From NCBI RefSeq assembly GCF_030445035.2, contig NC_080677.1:115065263-115129262 (forward strand): 64,000 nt of DNA, in the 5' to 3' direction. Below are positions 1-8,556 of the stretch, piece by piece. The translations under genes were made by a program, and so were the position numbers. The notes under the pieces are model-generated. The model saw only the letters and a program-made list of their open reading frames with translations. It was not told the DNA's origin and searched no databases. The stretch's first letter is position 1, and each line of letters opens with the position of its first letter. This DNA comes from Dasypus novemcinctus. Taxonomy: Eukaryota; Chordata; Mammalia; Cingulata; Dasypodidae.

Positions 1-1517
1 ACAGGACAGTTCTGGTGGGATATGGAAGGGGAGGAAGGAAGGTGGCAAGGGAAGGCAAACGAGGACAGGAAAGGAGGGAAGTGAGCGAAATGTGAGGGGG
101 AGGAGACCCACAGAGGCCTGGCAACTCAGCCTTCTATACCCTGAGCCAGGATTCCTTTTGAAATACACCAAGACCTTTTCCAGCAAGTCCCCAGACAGAC
201 CCACCATTCATCTGGACAGCGCCGTTTTTTCCTTGTAGAAAGTAACCGTTGTTCATCAGCCAGCAGCTCGTGGTATGTAGGCTGAGGGGCGCCAGACAGT
301 AGCTCAGCCCCGTGGGCAGGCCCTGCTTTGCCCATGGACGCCACTGGCCGTCAGGATGTTGCATCCTAAAAATAGCCTCGGCCATTACTGCCACTCCTCC
401 ACTGCCCGAGCTTTCTAGGGACGCTCTTTCCAAGTTGACTTGGTTTGAGCCAGGGAGTGTATATCTGGAAGAATGATATCTCTAGCCTGAGCTGCTTTTT
501 CCTCCCAAGAAAGACAACTTGAAAATATTTGTCTACAAGGAAATATTCACTAAGCAAAGATGTGATTTCTATGAAGTCTGATTAACGATCAGATTTAATC
601 AAAGGCCAAGGTCGTGTCAGTGGTGTGAAGTGATGTATACAAACAAGCGAAATACTATTAGGGCCAAAAGGTAAAAAATGGGTCCCCCTGCAAACAAGTG
701 TGCAGGAGCTGCCTCATCCTCCCAACCCATATTCCAGCCTCCTTTCCAAATTATGTAGTCTTTCAGCCAAGGCTATAGGAACCTTGGAATCTCCTATGAT
801 AACTTTTCCATACACTGCACACCTTATATCAAATATGTCATCAAGGCAGCAAATATTTTCCTCCTTGGAAATGAAATTTTTTTTTTTTTTGGTTAAATTA
901 AAAAAACAGATTTGGATATGGCGAGGAGCAACTTTATTTGAAAGGATTATTGCAAAGTGGTGGTGGGGTGGCAGGGAAGGGACTATTGCAATAGGGAAAA
1001 CACAGACAATAAGGTTTGAAGCATGTCAAGGATTAGGCTAAAAGTATTTTTCTTTCATGGAAAGTAGTAAAGAACCAGATGTGGGGAAATGGGGAAGTGG
1101 GATGGAAGTGTGGTATGATCAGAGAATATTTTGAAAATGCTGAGGCCAGCCTGGGGTTGGTCCTGAAGGAGAGACTGTATGCTGGCACAGGCTGAGGGTG
1201 GGACAAAGTTCAGGGGTCTTGGGGAAGGAGAAAGTCGTACCCAAAACTTGGTTAACAAGAATTTTGTTCTGATGGATGAGAGGAGACAAGTAACTCAGCT
1301 AATTATTTATGAGACAAAGAATGGGAATGTAGAAGATTTGTGTCTGGCTTTGTCATAGGTGAACAAAGGGGACATCTGTGAGTCTTGTCTAAATCATGTG
1401 GGTAAGGGTGGTTCTTTGTAGTAAGCTGTTTTCTGGAACACAAAAGGGTAGGGGATTTCTTAACCTTTACTGTTACCCAGAAACACAGGACTCAGGGAAA
1501 ATTCCACACTGTCAGCT
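1..1517. other. Unassigned sequence, no gene seen
   Basis: The first ~110 bases are purine-rich (GGAAGG-type). The rest is mixed sequence with an oligo-T run near 866. I recognise no exon, RNA gene or repeat family here. Open frames of 60-140 codons occur in several frames with no familiar protein and look like chance. Confidence 0.5.
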
Positions 1518-1757
1518 CTATTTTTTTAAAATTAAAATTAAAATTTATTTATCTCCGCCCCCCGCCCCAGTTGTCTGCTTTCTGTGTCCATTCGCTGTGT
1601 GTTCTTCTGTGTCCGCTTGTATTCTTGTGAGCGGCACTGGGAATCTGTGTTTCTTTTTGTTGCATCATCTTGTTGTGTTAGCTCTCCGTGTGTGGCGCCA
1701 TTCCTGGGCAGGCTGCACTTTTGTACACAAATGGCTAAACCTCTATCAGGTGTCAGC
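1518..1757 (-). mobile_element. DAS-type SINE, 5'-truncated
   Basis: The plus strand reads the reverse complement: an A-rich tail (as T-rich DNA), the CT-rich tract, then the body with the 'GTGTCCATTCGCTGTG' type block that recurs in every other copy here. It stops before the tRNA-like head, so it is 5'-truncated. TGTCAGC occurs just before the tail (about 1510) and again near 1758, a possible short target duplication. The last 30 bases are diverged, so the right boundary is approximate. Confidence 0.8.
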
Positions 1758-2413
1758 AGTTGGCCATGATTTGCCTACACGCTGTCTGTGTTTTTTATTC
1801 TCTAGCTACTATAGGTGCAAATAATTTTGTTTCCAGTGTTGACTTAAAACTGCTAGCATAATTGCCTGACACTATTAAGTGGTAAAAATGAATGGACAAA
1901 TGGATGAATAAATCAAGTCCTTAAGGGCAGAGAACAGGCCTTCTGTCTATTATGAACCTCTCACAGTAACAAGTATAAGTGTTGGTAACATAGTAGATAC
2001 AATAAGAGCTTGGGTGTGGAAAAAACATGTACATATCATTTCTTGCCAGTATAGAAGTGGATGGATTGAAAAGGCTAAGGGCAGTGTCAACTCTAGGTTA
2101 CAGCACCTGATTTCCCCCCAAGAATGACAAGCCTATGTAGGGATCTGATCTGAAACACCTGTACATTTCCCTTCCTTGTATGCTCAAGGGCCAACCTCTC
2201 TTGTGCAGTCAAGAGAGGGAGGTACCTGGAAAAGAATCTGTGGGAGCCTCCCATCCAACCACTGCTTGCTTGCCTTGCAGGGCTGCTTGGCAGTGCCCTT
2301 GGGGGAGCTGGAGTCCTTCCCTGCAGTGTGCCCTGGACAAGCAGGGGCAGAGATTTGTGCATTGTTCTCTGGAAGGTGTAGCGGGACAGGAGACCATAGT
2401 TCTAAGATGCCCC
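1758..2413. other. Unassigned sequence, no gene seen
   Basis: Mixed sequence between a SINE and the L1 stack. No exon or repeat family recognised. Its right edge is the pre-insertion flank of the stack and was once continuous with 11750 onward. Confidence 0.45.
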
Positions 2414-2424
2414 GGAGATAGCCT
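2414..2424. repeat. Target-site duplication, left copy
   Basis: GGAGATAGCCT is followed directly by oligo-T (the complement of a poly-A tail). The same 11 bases recur at 11739-11749, so the whole 9.3 kb between was founded by one retrotransposition on the minus strand. On the element strand the site reads GC/AAAA at the nick, close to the L1 endonuclease preference. Confidence 0.85.
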
Positions 2425-2866
2425 ATTTTTTTTTTTTCTTTCTTTAAAATTTATTTAACTATGTCATTCCTATATGGACATACATAAACATTAAGTGTAT
2501 AGTAAAAGTTGTGAACTTATAAAACGAACATGCTTAACATCATACAGTGCTCATAACGCATCCCACCACCAATATCTTGCATTGTTTTGAAACATTTGTA
2601 ACAAATTATGAAAGAGCTTCATCAAATTATTACTATTGTCCATATCTTAAATTTGCTGTATTTTCCCTCAAACCACCCTACTATTTTTTAAAATTCATAA
2701 ACCATAAAATTTATCTAAAATGTACAATCAGTGGCATTTGGTATAATCACAGAGTTGTGCATTCATCACTTCAATCAATAGTAGAGAATTTTCATTACTC
2801 CAAAAAAGAAACAAAAAACCAAAAATCAAACCACTATCATACCCATGTGCTAGCACTACTAATTAC
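2425..2866 (-). mobile_element. LINE-1 3' UTR and poly-A tail
   Basis: It starts with oligo-T, then sequence that closely parallels 58377-58840, the 3' UTR of the L1 at the right of the window. Shared blocks include one containing 'CTTGCATTGTT' and one containing 'GTACAATCA'. The element continues on the far side of the retrovirus at 7571. It is non-coding and old enough for many small differences between the two copies. Confidence 0.85.
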
Positions 2867-2877
2867 AAATCCTATGA

Positions 2878-3021
2878 CATGAGATGTATTCACCAAATGC
2901 AATGAATGTCTTATGATGACGGAGGAGATTGTTGTTATGGGGGGAGGAGTGGGGTGAGGGGGGTGGGGGTATATGGGGACCTCATATTTTTTGAATGTAA
3001 TGTTAAAAAAATAAAGAAAAA
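2878..3021 (+). mobile_element. Short 5'-truncated LINE-1 3' end
   Basis: About 144 bp ending in an A-rich tail after AATAAAG. The G-rich 'GGGGGTATATGGGGA' block is typical of L1 3' ends and resembles the block near 28300. It is flanked by AAATCCTATGA at 2867-2877 and again at 3022-3032, an 11-bp target duplication. It therefore inserted, in opposite orientation, into the L1 3' UTR before the retrovirus arrived. Confidence 0.75.
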
Positions 3022-3292
3022 AAATCCTATGATGCGGTCACCCCTCGGGCTGAAGCGTGGTTTGCTGGCCTGGCGGGGGAGCGGCCGCGGTAGGCCAAGC
3101 CGCTGCCCCCATAATAGGGTGGCTGGTCGGACTCACCGCCACCCCTGAAGGGAGCTCGGCATGGGCGCAGAGTGCCCTCGGGTCTCCCCTTCTCGGCAGC
3201 CATGCTTCCGCGGCCGCCCCTCCTCCCGGATGGCGCCACCCGATGCCTGTGGGGCAGCACCCTTCTTCTTCTTTCTCCCTGCGCAGGCGCAG

Positions 3293-3497
3293 GGCGGAAA
3301 ATTCCAGTCTGCCCTTTTCCCCTCCCCCGACAGCAGCAACAGCCAGGCGTGGGCGGAAAATTCCAGTCTGCCCTTTTCCCCTCCCCCGACAGCAGCAACA
3401 ACCAGGCGTGGGCGGAAAAATCCAGTCTGCCCTTTTCCCTTCCCCCGACAGCAGCAACAGCCAGGCGTGGGCGGGAAAATCCAGTCTGCCCTCCACC
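3293..3497 (+). repeat. 59-bp minisatellite in U3 of the 5' LTR
   Basis: Units start at 3293, 3352, 3411 and 3470 (period 59), three full and one partial. Each begins GGCGGAAAATTCC or a variant, which is kappaB-like, followed by a C-rich stretch and CAGCAGCAACA. The 3' LTR has exactly one unit fewer. Repeated U3 units are classic retroviral enhancers, but function here is inference. Confidence 0.9.
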
Positions 3498-3615
3498 CCA
3501 GCAACAGCAGCCACCAATCCCTAAACCCTGCCCCTTCCCCCAGCAACAGCAACAGCCAATCCCTAACCACCACCCGTCCCCTGTCCAGTACCGCCCACTG
3601 ACCTTTCGCCGGCAA

Positions 3616-3692
3616 CCAATCAGAACAGGGCGTGGCTTCGACCAATCAGCCTTCCCCAGCCCCTATAAAACTGTTGCCTCTCCCTCAATAAA
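3616..3692 (+). promoter_or_regulatory. ERV core promoter and poly-A signal
   Basis: CCAATCAG occurs at 3616 and 3642, GGGCGTGGC at 3628, TATAAAA at 3664-3670 and AATAAA at 3687-3692. Only ~23 bp separate TATA and AATAAA, so transcription should start at or just after the poly-A signal. The signal would then be absent from the 5' end of the RNA and used only in the 3' LTR. Confidence 0.8.
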
Positions 3693-4004
3693 GTGGACCT
3701 GCGTGTTTACCTCATCTCCACGGTAGTTCTTCTGCCGTGCGCCCTCCAGTCCTGAGAGCCCCCGACAAGGGCCTGGCCTCCCTTGTCCCCAGTTCGTCGC
3801 CTGCTTCTCCGGGCAACCCCTTCGTCGCCTGCTTCTCCGGGCGACCCCGTCAGCCAAACCGCGCAACCCCTTGTGAGACCGATCCCTCGTCTGCTGCCAG
3901 ACCGACCCCTCGTCCCAAGTGGGACCGACCCCTCGTCCCAAGCGGGACCGACCCCTTGTCCGCAGCCAGACCCCACCTCTACCGACCGAGCAAACCGTCG
4001 CAGC

Positions 4005-4022
4005 TGGCGCCCAACGTGGGGC
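4005..4022 (+). other. Primer binding site, tRNA-Lys type
   Basis: TGGCGCCCAACGTGGGGC begins two bases after the 5' LTR ends. It is the 18-nt complement of the 3' end of tRNA-Lys(1,2), the primer used by Mason-Pfizer and Jaagsiekte type betaretroviruses. No mismatch is visible to that motif as I know it. Confidence 0.9.
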
Positions 4023-4072
4023 AAGGCAACCCCACCACAGCCTCACTCCATAACCTGGCGGCTCCCCCCCCT

Positions 4073-4223
4073 CCTCTCTTCTCACCTTGGGACTTCTCTC
4101 GTGCAACATTGCTGCTACCTGAGCCTTGGCTACCTCATATGATCCACGGCGGTCTGGGAGAATCGCTGGATGGCTTTCTCCTTCCATGTCGGGGGCTTAT
4201 ACCGACCCGCTATGATTAAGAGG
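4073..4223 (+). repeat. Leader direct repeat, copy 1
   Basis: A 151-bp block in the untranslated leader, repeated at 4290-4440 with a single visible difference (T/C in the CTCATAYGATCC part). The spacing is 217 bp. Being between primer site and gag start, it may carry packaging signals. That is inference from position only. Confidence 0.9.
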
Positions 4224-4289
4224 AGCCTTGGATTTCTCGGGAGCGCGCGCTTGCACATCTGAAGTAATCCTACCACAGCCCTACGCCTT

Positions 4290-4440
4290 CCTCTCTTCTC
4301 ACCTTGGGACTTCTCTCGTGCAACATTGCTGCTACCTGAGCCTTGGCTACCTCATACGATCCACGGCGGTCTGGGAGAATCGCTGGATGGCTTTCTCCTT
4401 CCATGTCGGGGGCTTATACCGACCCGCTATGATTAAGAGG
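4290..4440 (+). repeat. Leader direct repeat, copy 2
   Basis: Second copy of the block at 4073-4223, nearly identical, so the duplication is recent or kept alike. The 66-bp spacer between copies contains a GC-rich stretch (4237-4252). Confidence 0.9.
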
Positions 4441-4660
4441 CGCCAATAAAACTCTCAGGAGCACGTGCCTGAGCACCTCCACCCCTGCCTTCACCTCTGC
4501 CTCCTCCCCTCTGCGCTTGCTCCCCTTTGCCTTGCTCCACTGCTCGTCGTCCCGCCCTCCCCTCGTCGGGGCCTTCTCTTGGCCCGCGACCACCGTCGGA
4601 GCCCCACCGGCTCCGACCCCTCATCTCACCGCGCACCTCGGCTCCCATCGCCGCGCTCTC

Positions 4661-4669
4661 AAGGTAAGG
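4661..4669 (+). promoter_or_regulatory. Probable major splice donor of the ERV
   Basis: AAG/GTAAGG, close to the consensus donor, lies in the leader 42 bases before the gag start codon, where retroviruses keep their main donor. Use is not shown. Confidence 0.6.
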
Positions 4670-4705
4670 GCCCCTTTTCTTATCGGCTCCAAAAGGCCAT
4701 TAGCA

Positions 4706-4852
4706 ATGGGTAACATCCTATCTGCTAAGCAAGCCCCACAAGTTCAGGCCCTCGCCGGTCTCCTAGACACTCACCGGTGTAAGATCTCTTTCAAACAGCT
4801 TCAAGTATATCGGGACCTTCTTCTCCCCTTTAATATTATATATTTCTGTTAA
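4706..4852 (+). pseudogene. gag remnant: matrix N-terminus only
   Basis: The ATG at 4706 opens a frame of 48 codons. It begins Met-Gly-Asn, a typical myristoylation signal of retroviral matrix proteins, followed by a helical-looking, Leu/Lys-rich stretch of about 40 residues that resembles betaretroviral matrix N-termini in general pattern. The retroviral character ends near codon 43 (about 4834), where AT-rich sequence begins, and a stop follows at once. The protein is under a tenth of normal Gag length, with no capsid or nucleocapsid. It sits just downstream of the splice donor and the duplicated leader. Keeping the gag start may matter for RNA packaging rather than protein. That is inference. 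Confidence 0.75.
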
Positions 4853-5600
4853 TGTGTTGTAATTGTTCTGTGTTTGTCTGTCTGTTCGCTCAATGTCAAC
4901 ATATATTGTGATACCTCTGGATGGTAAATATAAATTACTGGAAATCTTTAAAAGAGCTCTATTCAAATGGCCAAAAATTAAATAAGCGCTTATATTAATA
5001 CTTAAGTTTATTATATTAATACATAAGTTTAAATGTTAATAAGATATCTACAATTTTAAAAAAAATTGTAAGTCTTAATTAACAAAATTAACTGTACGTC
5101 TTCATAAAAAGTTGTTCTTGCCTAGATTAAAATGAATAACTTATTTTTCTTCACAGGATAATATAAAGAATGTAAAACTTATATGAATATTAAAAAGGTT
5201 AAAAGTTTGTAAAAATGCTAACGGAAATGTAATAAGTTTTGCAAAAAGATGTATTTTGTCCTAAAGTAGGATGGCTAATTTTTCATAAACTCTTGAAATT
5301 TAATTTGCATGCGGCAAGTGTAAAAGGTATTGTGATAACTTTACGTAAGGGAATGTGTTCTGTAAAGATAAAATTTATCTTCAATAGTTTACATTAAGGT
5401 ATTAAATGGCTAATTCCAAAAGGTCATTCTTAAATATATATATATAAAACTAAATTGATGATAATAATAATAAAAGGTAATTTTATAACAGGAAAGATTA
5501 ACAGCAACCAAGCTCCCCTGCCAACTTGCTTTTAGGAAACGGTTTCTAATATTGCATGCTACTAAGTATTTAAAGAAAAGTTATTCTTAAGGAAACAGAG
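4835..5600 (+). other. AT-rich filler replacing gag-pol
   Basis: About 770 bp with strikingly lower GC than the LTRs and leader, full of stops in all frames, no retroviral protein similarity, and short AT microsatellites near 5431-5475. It occupies the place of gag, pro and pol. A possible splice acceptor (TTTTTCTTCACAG) ends at 5156. The source of this DNA is not recognisable to me. Confidence 0.7.
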
Positions 5601-5607
5601 GATGATT

Positions 5608-5619
5608 TTGTCTTTGCAG
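5608..5619 (+). promoter_or_regulatory. Possible splice acceptor before env remnants
   Basis: TTGTCTTTGCAG, a pyrimidine tract and AG exactly where AT-rich filler changes to env-like sequence. With the donor at 4664 it would remove the filler as an intron. Inferred from sequence only. Confidence 0.45.
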
Positions 5620-6658
5620 CCATTGTCTACTTAGCAACACCCCTCGCTATCGGCCTAGCCACTGTTGCGCCGGACGATTGAAACCTTAAACAAAGACTCC
5701 TCCTCACTGTCATCTTCCTATCTATCGTTACTATATTTACTGCCCTCATTCTCCTTCGTTTATAAAGCAGTCTCCTACAAACCACAAAGCTTCTGTCTTA
5801 AACATACCATTCTCAACCCTATCCTCTAAATGATCTTCTCACTTCCCCCACAGCCTTTAATACTCTATTTCTTTCTCATAACCTTTGCTTCTTGATAATA
5901 TTTTCCGCCATCTGTCTAGCCACTACCACCCCAGAGGATTGTGGCCATGGCCCCCCATGCCGCCATCGCTCTCAAGCAGCTCCAGCCCCGCGAAACGGCC
6001 CGCAACCTGCTTTCCCCGGCCTGCGGCCTGCTTTCTAGCATCTAATAACGTTTCTGCTTTTAACAGCTCCCCATACTTCTGCGGAGCTTCCTCCTGTCTC
6101 GACCTCACTCCTCTTCTCAGCCATCCAAAGCGTCCTTTCTCGTCCCCCGCCCCCCTCCTTTTTTCGCTTGAACCCCTACTGCGTTGCAGATTGGGCCGCC
6201 CCATGTCGGCCCGCCCCATTAACATCGGCCTCTCTCGCACCCGTGAAGACTTTGGCCTTCTTATTGTCCTCGCCTACGTCTCCACCACTCCCGACGCTGC
6301 CGCCACCACCGTCGCTGGTGCCCTGACGCGACTTGTCCTCACCGCTGCGATCCTCCAGACCATCACACAGTCTGCCTCTACCGCTCTTCGCCGCCAAGAA
6401 GAGATCAACTACCTGTAACGCGCTGTCATCCTGGACTTTTAACAAGCAGATGGACCTTATAGCCACCGAGATCAACAAGAATTGGACATTGGCCACCCTT
6501 GCTTGCAACGGCAAGATACTGCCCCCCAAATTGTACATTTATCCCCGGCATACTCACCTCCCTCTTCAGCCCCGCTTCCCTCATTGCTTACTGCCTCTTG
6601 GGCCTCAGCTACTTGTTGCTGCTGCCATCCTGGTTCTTATTTGAAAATAAGGGGGAAA
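5620..6658 (+). pseudogene. env remnants, broken
   Basis: Several pieces suggest a decayed envelope gene. Around 5700-5763 one frame gives a hydrophobic segment ending in a stop. Around 5885-5935 another frame looks like a signal peptide followed by Thr/Pro-rich sequence. At 6230-6500 there are pieces resembling a transmembrane-subunit ectodomain, with Ala/Thr-rich and heptad-like parts in different frames. At about 6543-6640 a hydrophobic anchor-like segment ends near the polypurine tract. The pieces lie in different frames with stops between them, so no functional Env can be made. Most of the surface subunit is missing. Assignment is by position, hydropathy and general pattern; no similarity search was possible. 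The part before 5880 could instead be unrelated. Confidence 0.55.
6643..6658 (+). other. Polypurine tract of the ERV
   Basis: GAAAATAAGGGGGAAA directly precedes the TG of the 3' LTR, the expected plus-strand primer for retroviral DNA synthesis. A single T interrupts it. Confidence 0.85.
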
Positions 6659-7564
6659 TGCGGTCACCCCTTGGGCTGAAGCGTGGTTTGCTGGCCTGGC
6701 GGGGGAGCGGCCGCGGTAGGCCAAGCCGCTGCCCCCATAATAGGGTGGCTGGTCGGACTCACCGCCACCCCTGAAGGGAGCTCGGCATGGGCGCAGAGTG
6801 CCCTCGGGTCTCCCCTTCTCGGCAGCCATGCTTCCGCGGCCGCCCCTCCTCCCGGATGGCACCACCCGATGCCTGTGGGGCAGCACCCTTCTTCTTCTTT
6901 CTCCCTGCGCAGGCGCAGGGCGGAAAATTCCAGTCTGCCCTTTTCCCCTCCCCCGACAGCAGCAACAGCCAGGCGTGGGCGGAAAATTCCAGTCTGCCCT
7001 TTTCCCTTCCCCCGACAGCAGCAACAGCCAGGCGTGGGCGGGAAAATCCAGTCTGCCCTCCACCCCAGCAACAGCAGCCACCAATCCCTAAACCCTGCCC
7101 CTTCCCCCAGCAACAGCAACAGCCAATCCCTAACCACCACCCGTCCCCTGTCCAGTACCGCCCACTGACCTTTCGCCGGCAACCAATCAGAACAGGGCGT
7201 GGCTTCGACCAATCAGCCTTCCCCAGCCCCTATAAAACTGTTGCCTCTCCCTCAATAAAGTGGACCTGCGTGTTTACCTCATCTCCGCGGTAGTTCTTCT
7301 GCCGTGCGCCCTCCAGTCCTGAGAACCCCCGACAAGGGCCTGGCCTCCCTTGTCCCCAGTTCGTCGCCTGCTTCTCCGGGCGACCCCGTCAGCCAAACCG
7401 CGCAACCCCTTGTGAGACCGCTCCCTCGTCTGCTGCCGGACCGACCCCTCATCCCAAGCGGGACCGACCCCTCGTCCCAAGCGGGACCGACCCCTCGTCC
7501 AGAGCTGGACCGACCCCTCGTCCGCAGCCAGACCCCACCTCTACCGACCGAGCAAACCGTCGCA
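6659..7564 (+). repeat. 3' LTR of the class II ERV
   Basis: 906 bp, TG...CA, about 1% different from the 5' LTR apart from repeat-number changes: one fewer 59-bp U3 unit, lack of a ~30-bp U5 duplication, and one extra ~22-bp U5 unit. TATAAAA is at 7231 and AATAAA at 7254. Confidence 0.95.
6919..7064 (+). repeat. 59-bp minisatellite in U3 of the 3' LTR
   Basis: Units start at 6919, 6978 and 7037: two full and one partial, against three and a part in the 5' LTR. Confidence 0.9.
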
Positions 7565-7570
7565 CTATGA

Positions 7571-8166
7571 TGTGCTTTCATCATTTCTTTTTCCAAACAT
7601 TCACAAACAACTTTTTAGCAATTCTGCACACAGATTAAACCTCAACTTTCCATTCTGTGACCACATTCTATTCTCTGGTGACTTATATTCTAGTTATTAA
7701 CTCCATGAGCTTTTTCATTACATTTAGTTCATAATAGTGAAATCATACAATATTTGTCCTTTTGTGCCTGGATTGCTTACTCAACATAATGTCCTCCAGG
7801 TTCATCCACATTGTCATATGTTTCACGACTTGATTTCTTCTTATAGCTGAATAATATTCCATCATGTGTATACACCACAATTTGTTTATCCATTCATTAA
7901 CTGATGGACACATGGGTTGTTTCCATCTTTTGGCAATCGTGAATAATGCCACTATGAACATCAGTGTGCAGATGTCTGTTCATGTCACTGCTCTCAGTTC
8001 TTCCAGGTATATACCTAGTAGCGGTATGTCGGGTCACATAATGTACTATATTTAACTTCCCTAGGAAATGCCAAACAGTCCTCCACAGTGGCTGTACAAT
8101 TCCACATTCCCATCAGCAGCGAATAAGCATTCCTATCTCTCCACATCCTCTCCAACACTTGCAGTT
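7571..8166 (-). pseudogene. LINE-1 ORF2 C-terminus and start of 3' UTR
   Basis: This resumes the L1 interrupted by the retrovirus. On the minus strand a 72-codon frame (7743-7961) gives the familiar L1 ORF2 C-terminal pattern with EYYSAI and a WMNLEDIMLS-type ending. The region parallels 59345-59840 in the other L1. The L1 match ends near 8166, after the segment matching 'CTCTCCACATC', where a different 3' UTR-like sequence begins. No reverse transcriptase or endonuclease part of this copy is present. Confidence 0.88.
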
Positions 8167-8556
8167 TTTGTTTATTTTAACCACATAAATTTTATTGATA
8201 CATATTAATAAAGCTTAAATCCATCCAAAGAGTGCAATCTGTGGTTTTAGTGTGATCATGCATTCATCAACCCAGTCATTTCCAGAGCACTCATTATTCC
8301 AATAATAATAATAAAAAACAAACAAAACTCATCACCTCTCAAACTCTCTATGCCTTGCCTGCCATACATAGCTGCTATTCTTTTTTCTTCTCTCTAGTAT
8401 ATTTGTACTTATATGTTGTAAAAACAGTCATATATGTAATATCACCCATATTTGTGTTTTACATGAGGGTTTGCAATCTTATACAGTCCCATGTTACAGT
8501 TTTAGTTTTCCTTCTAGTAATATACATGACTTTAGACTTTCCCTTTCATATCCATA

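Larger units (their letters stand above)
3033..4002 (+). repeat. 5' LTR of the class II ERV
   Basis: 970 bp, TG...CA, GC-rich with many intact CpG sites in an AT-rich neighbourhood. U3 carries a 59-bp tandem repeat, two CCAAT boxes, a GC/CACCC-like box and a TATA box. The predicted R is only ~20 nt. U5 is long (~290 bp) and itself contains ~22-bp repeats of a 'GACCGACCCCTCGTCC' unit plus a ~30-bp duplication near 3800-3845 that the 3' LTR lacks. Confidence 0.95.
3033..7564 (+). mobile_element. Class II endogenous retrovirus, non-autonomous provirus
   Basis: A 4.5 kb provirus with 5' LTR (3033-4002), tRNA-Lys primer site, leader, remnant gag start, AT-rich filler, env remnants, polypurine tract and 3' LTR (6659-7564). 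Both LTRs begin TG and end CA. CTATGA lies immediately outside each end (3027-3032 and 7565-7570), a 6-bp duplication as expected for betaretrovirus-like integrases. I see no protease, reverse transcriptase or integrase, so it could only spread using proteins from a relative. By eye the LTRs differ at about ten aligned bases plus repeat-number changes, pointing to a recent insertion. The family name is unknown to me. The class II call rests on primer site, duplication length and short predicted R region. Confidence 0.93.

Noticed and set aside
3038..3726. Several overlapping 120-184 codon open frames on both strands in the 5' LTR (repeated at 6605-7293)
   Set aside because: They follow from GC-rich, stop-poor LTR sequence and the 59-bp repeat. 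All frames are open together and no domain is visible.
3663..4219. Open frames of 105-174 codons across U5 and the leader
   Set aside because: Repeat-driven Arg/Pro/Gly-rich frames over LTR and primer-site sequence. Not genes.
5885..6418. Intact 177-codon env-like frame as a domesticated envelope gene
   Set aside because: The frame joins unrelated reading phases. Signal-like and anchor-like parts are in other frames with stops between, and most of the surface subunit is absent.
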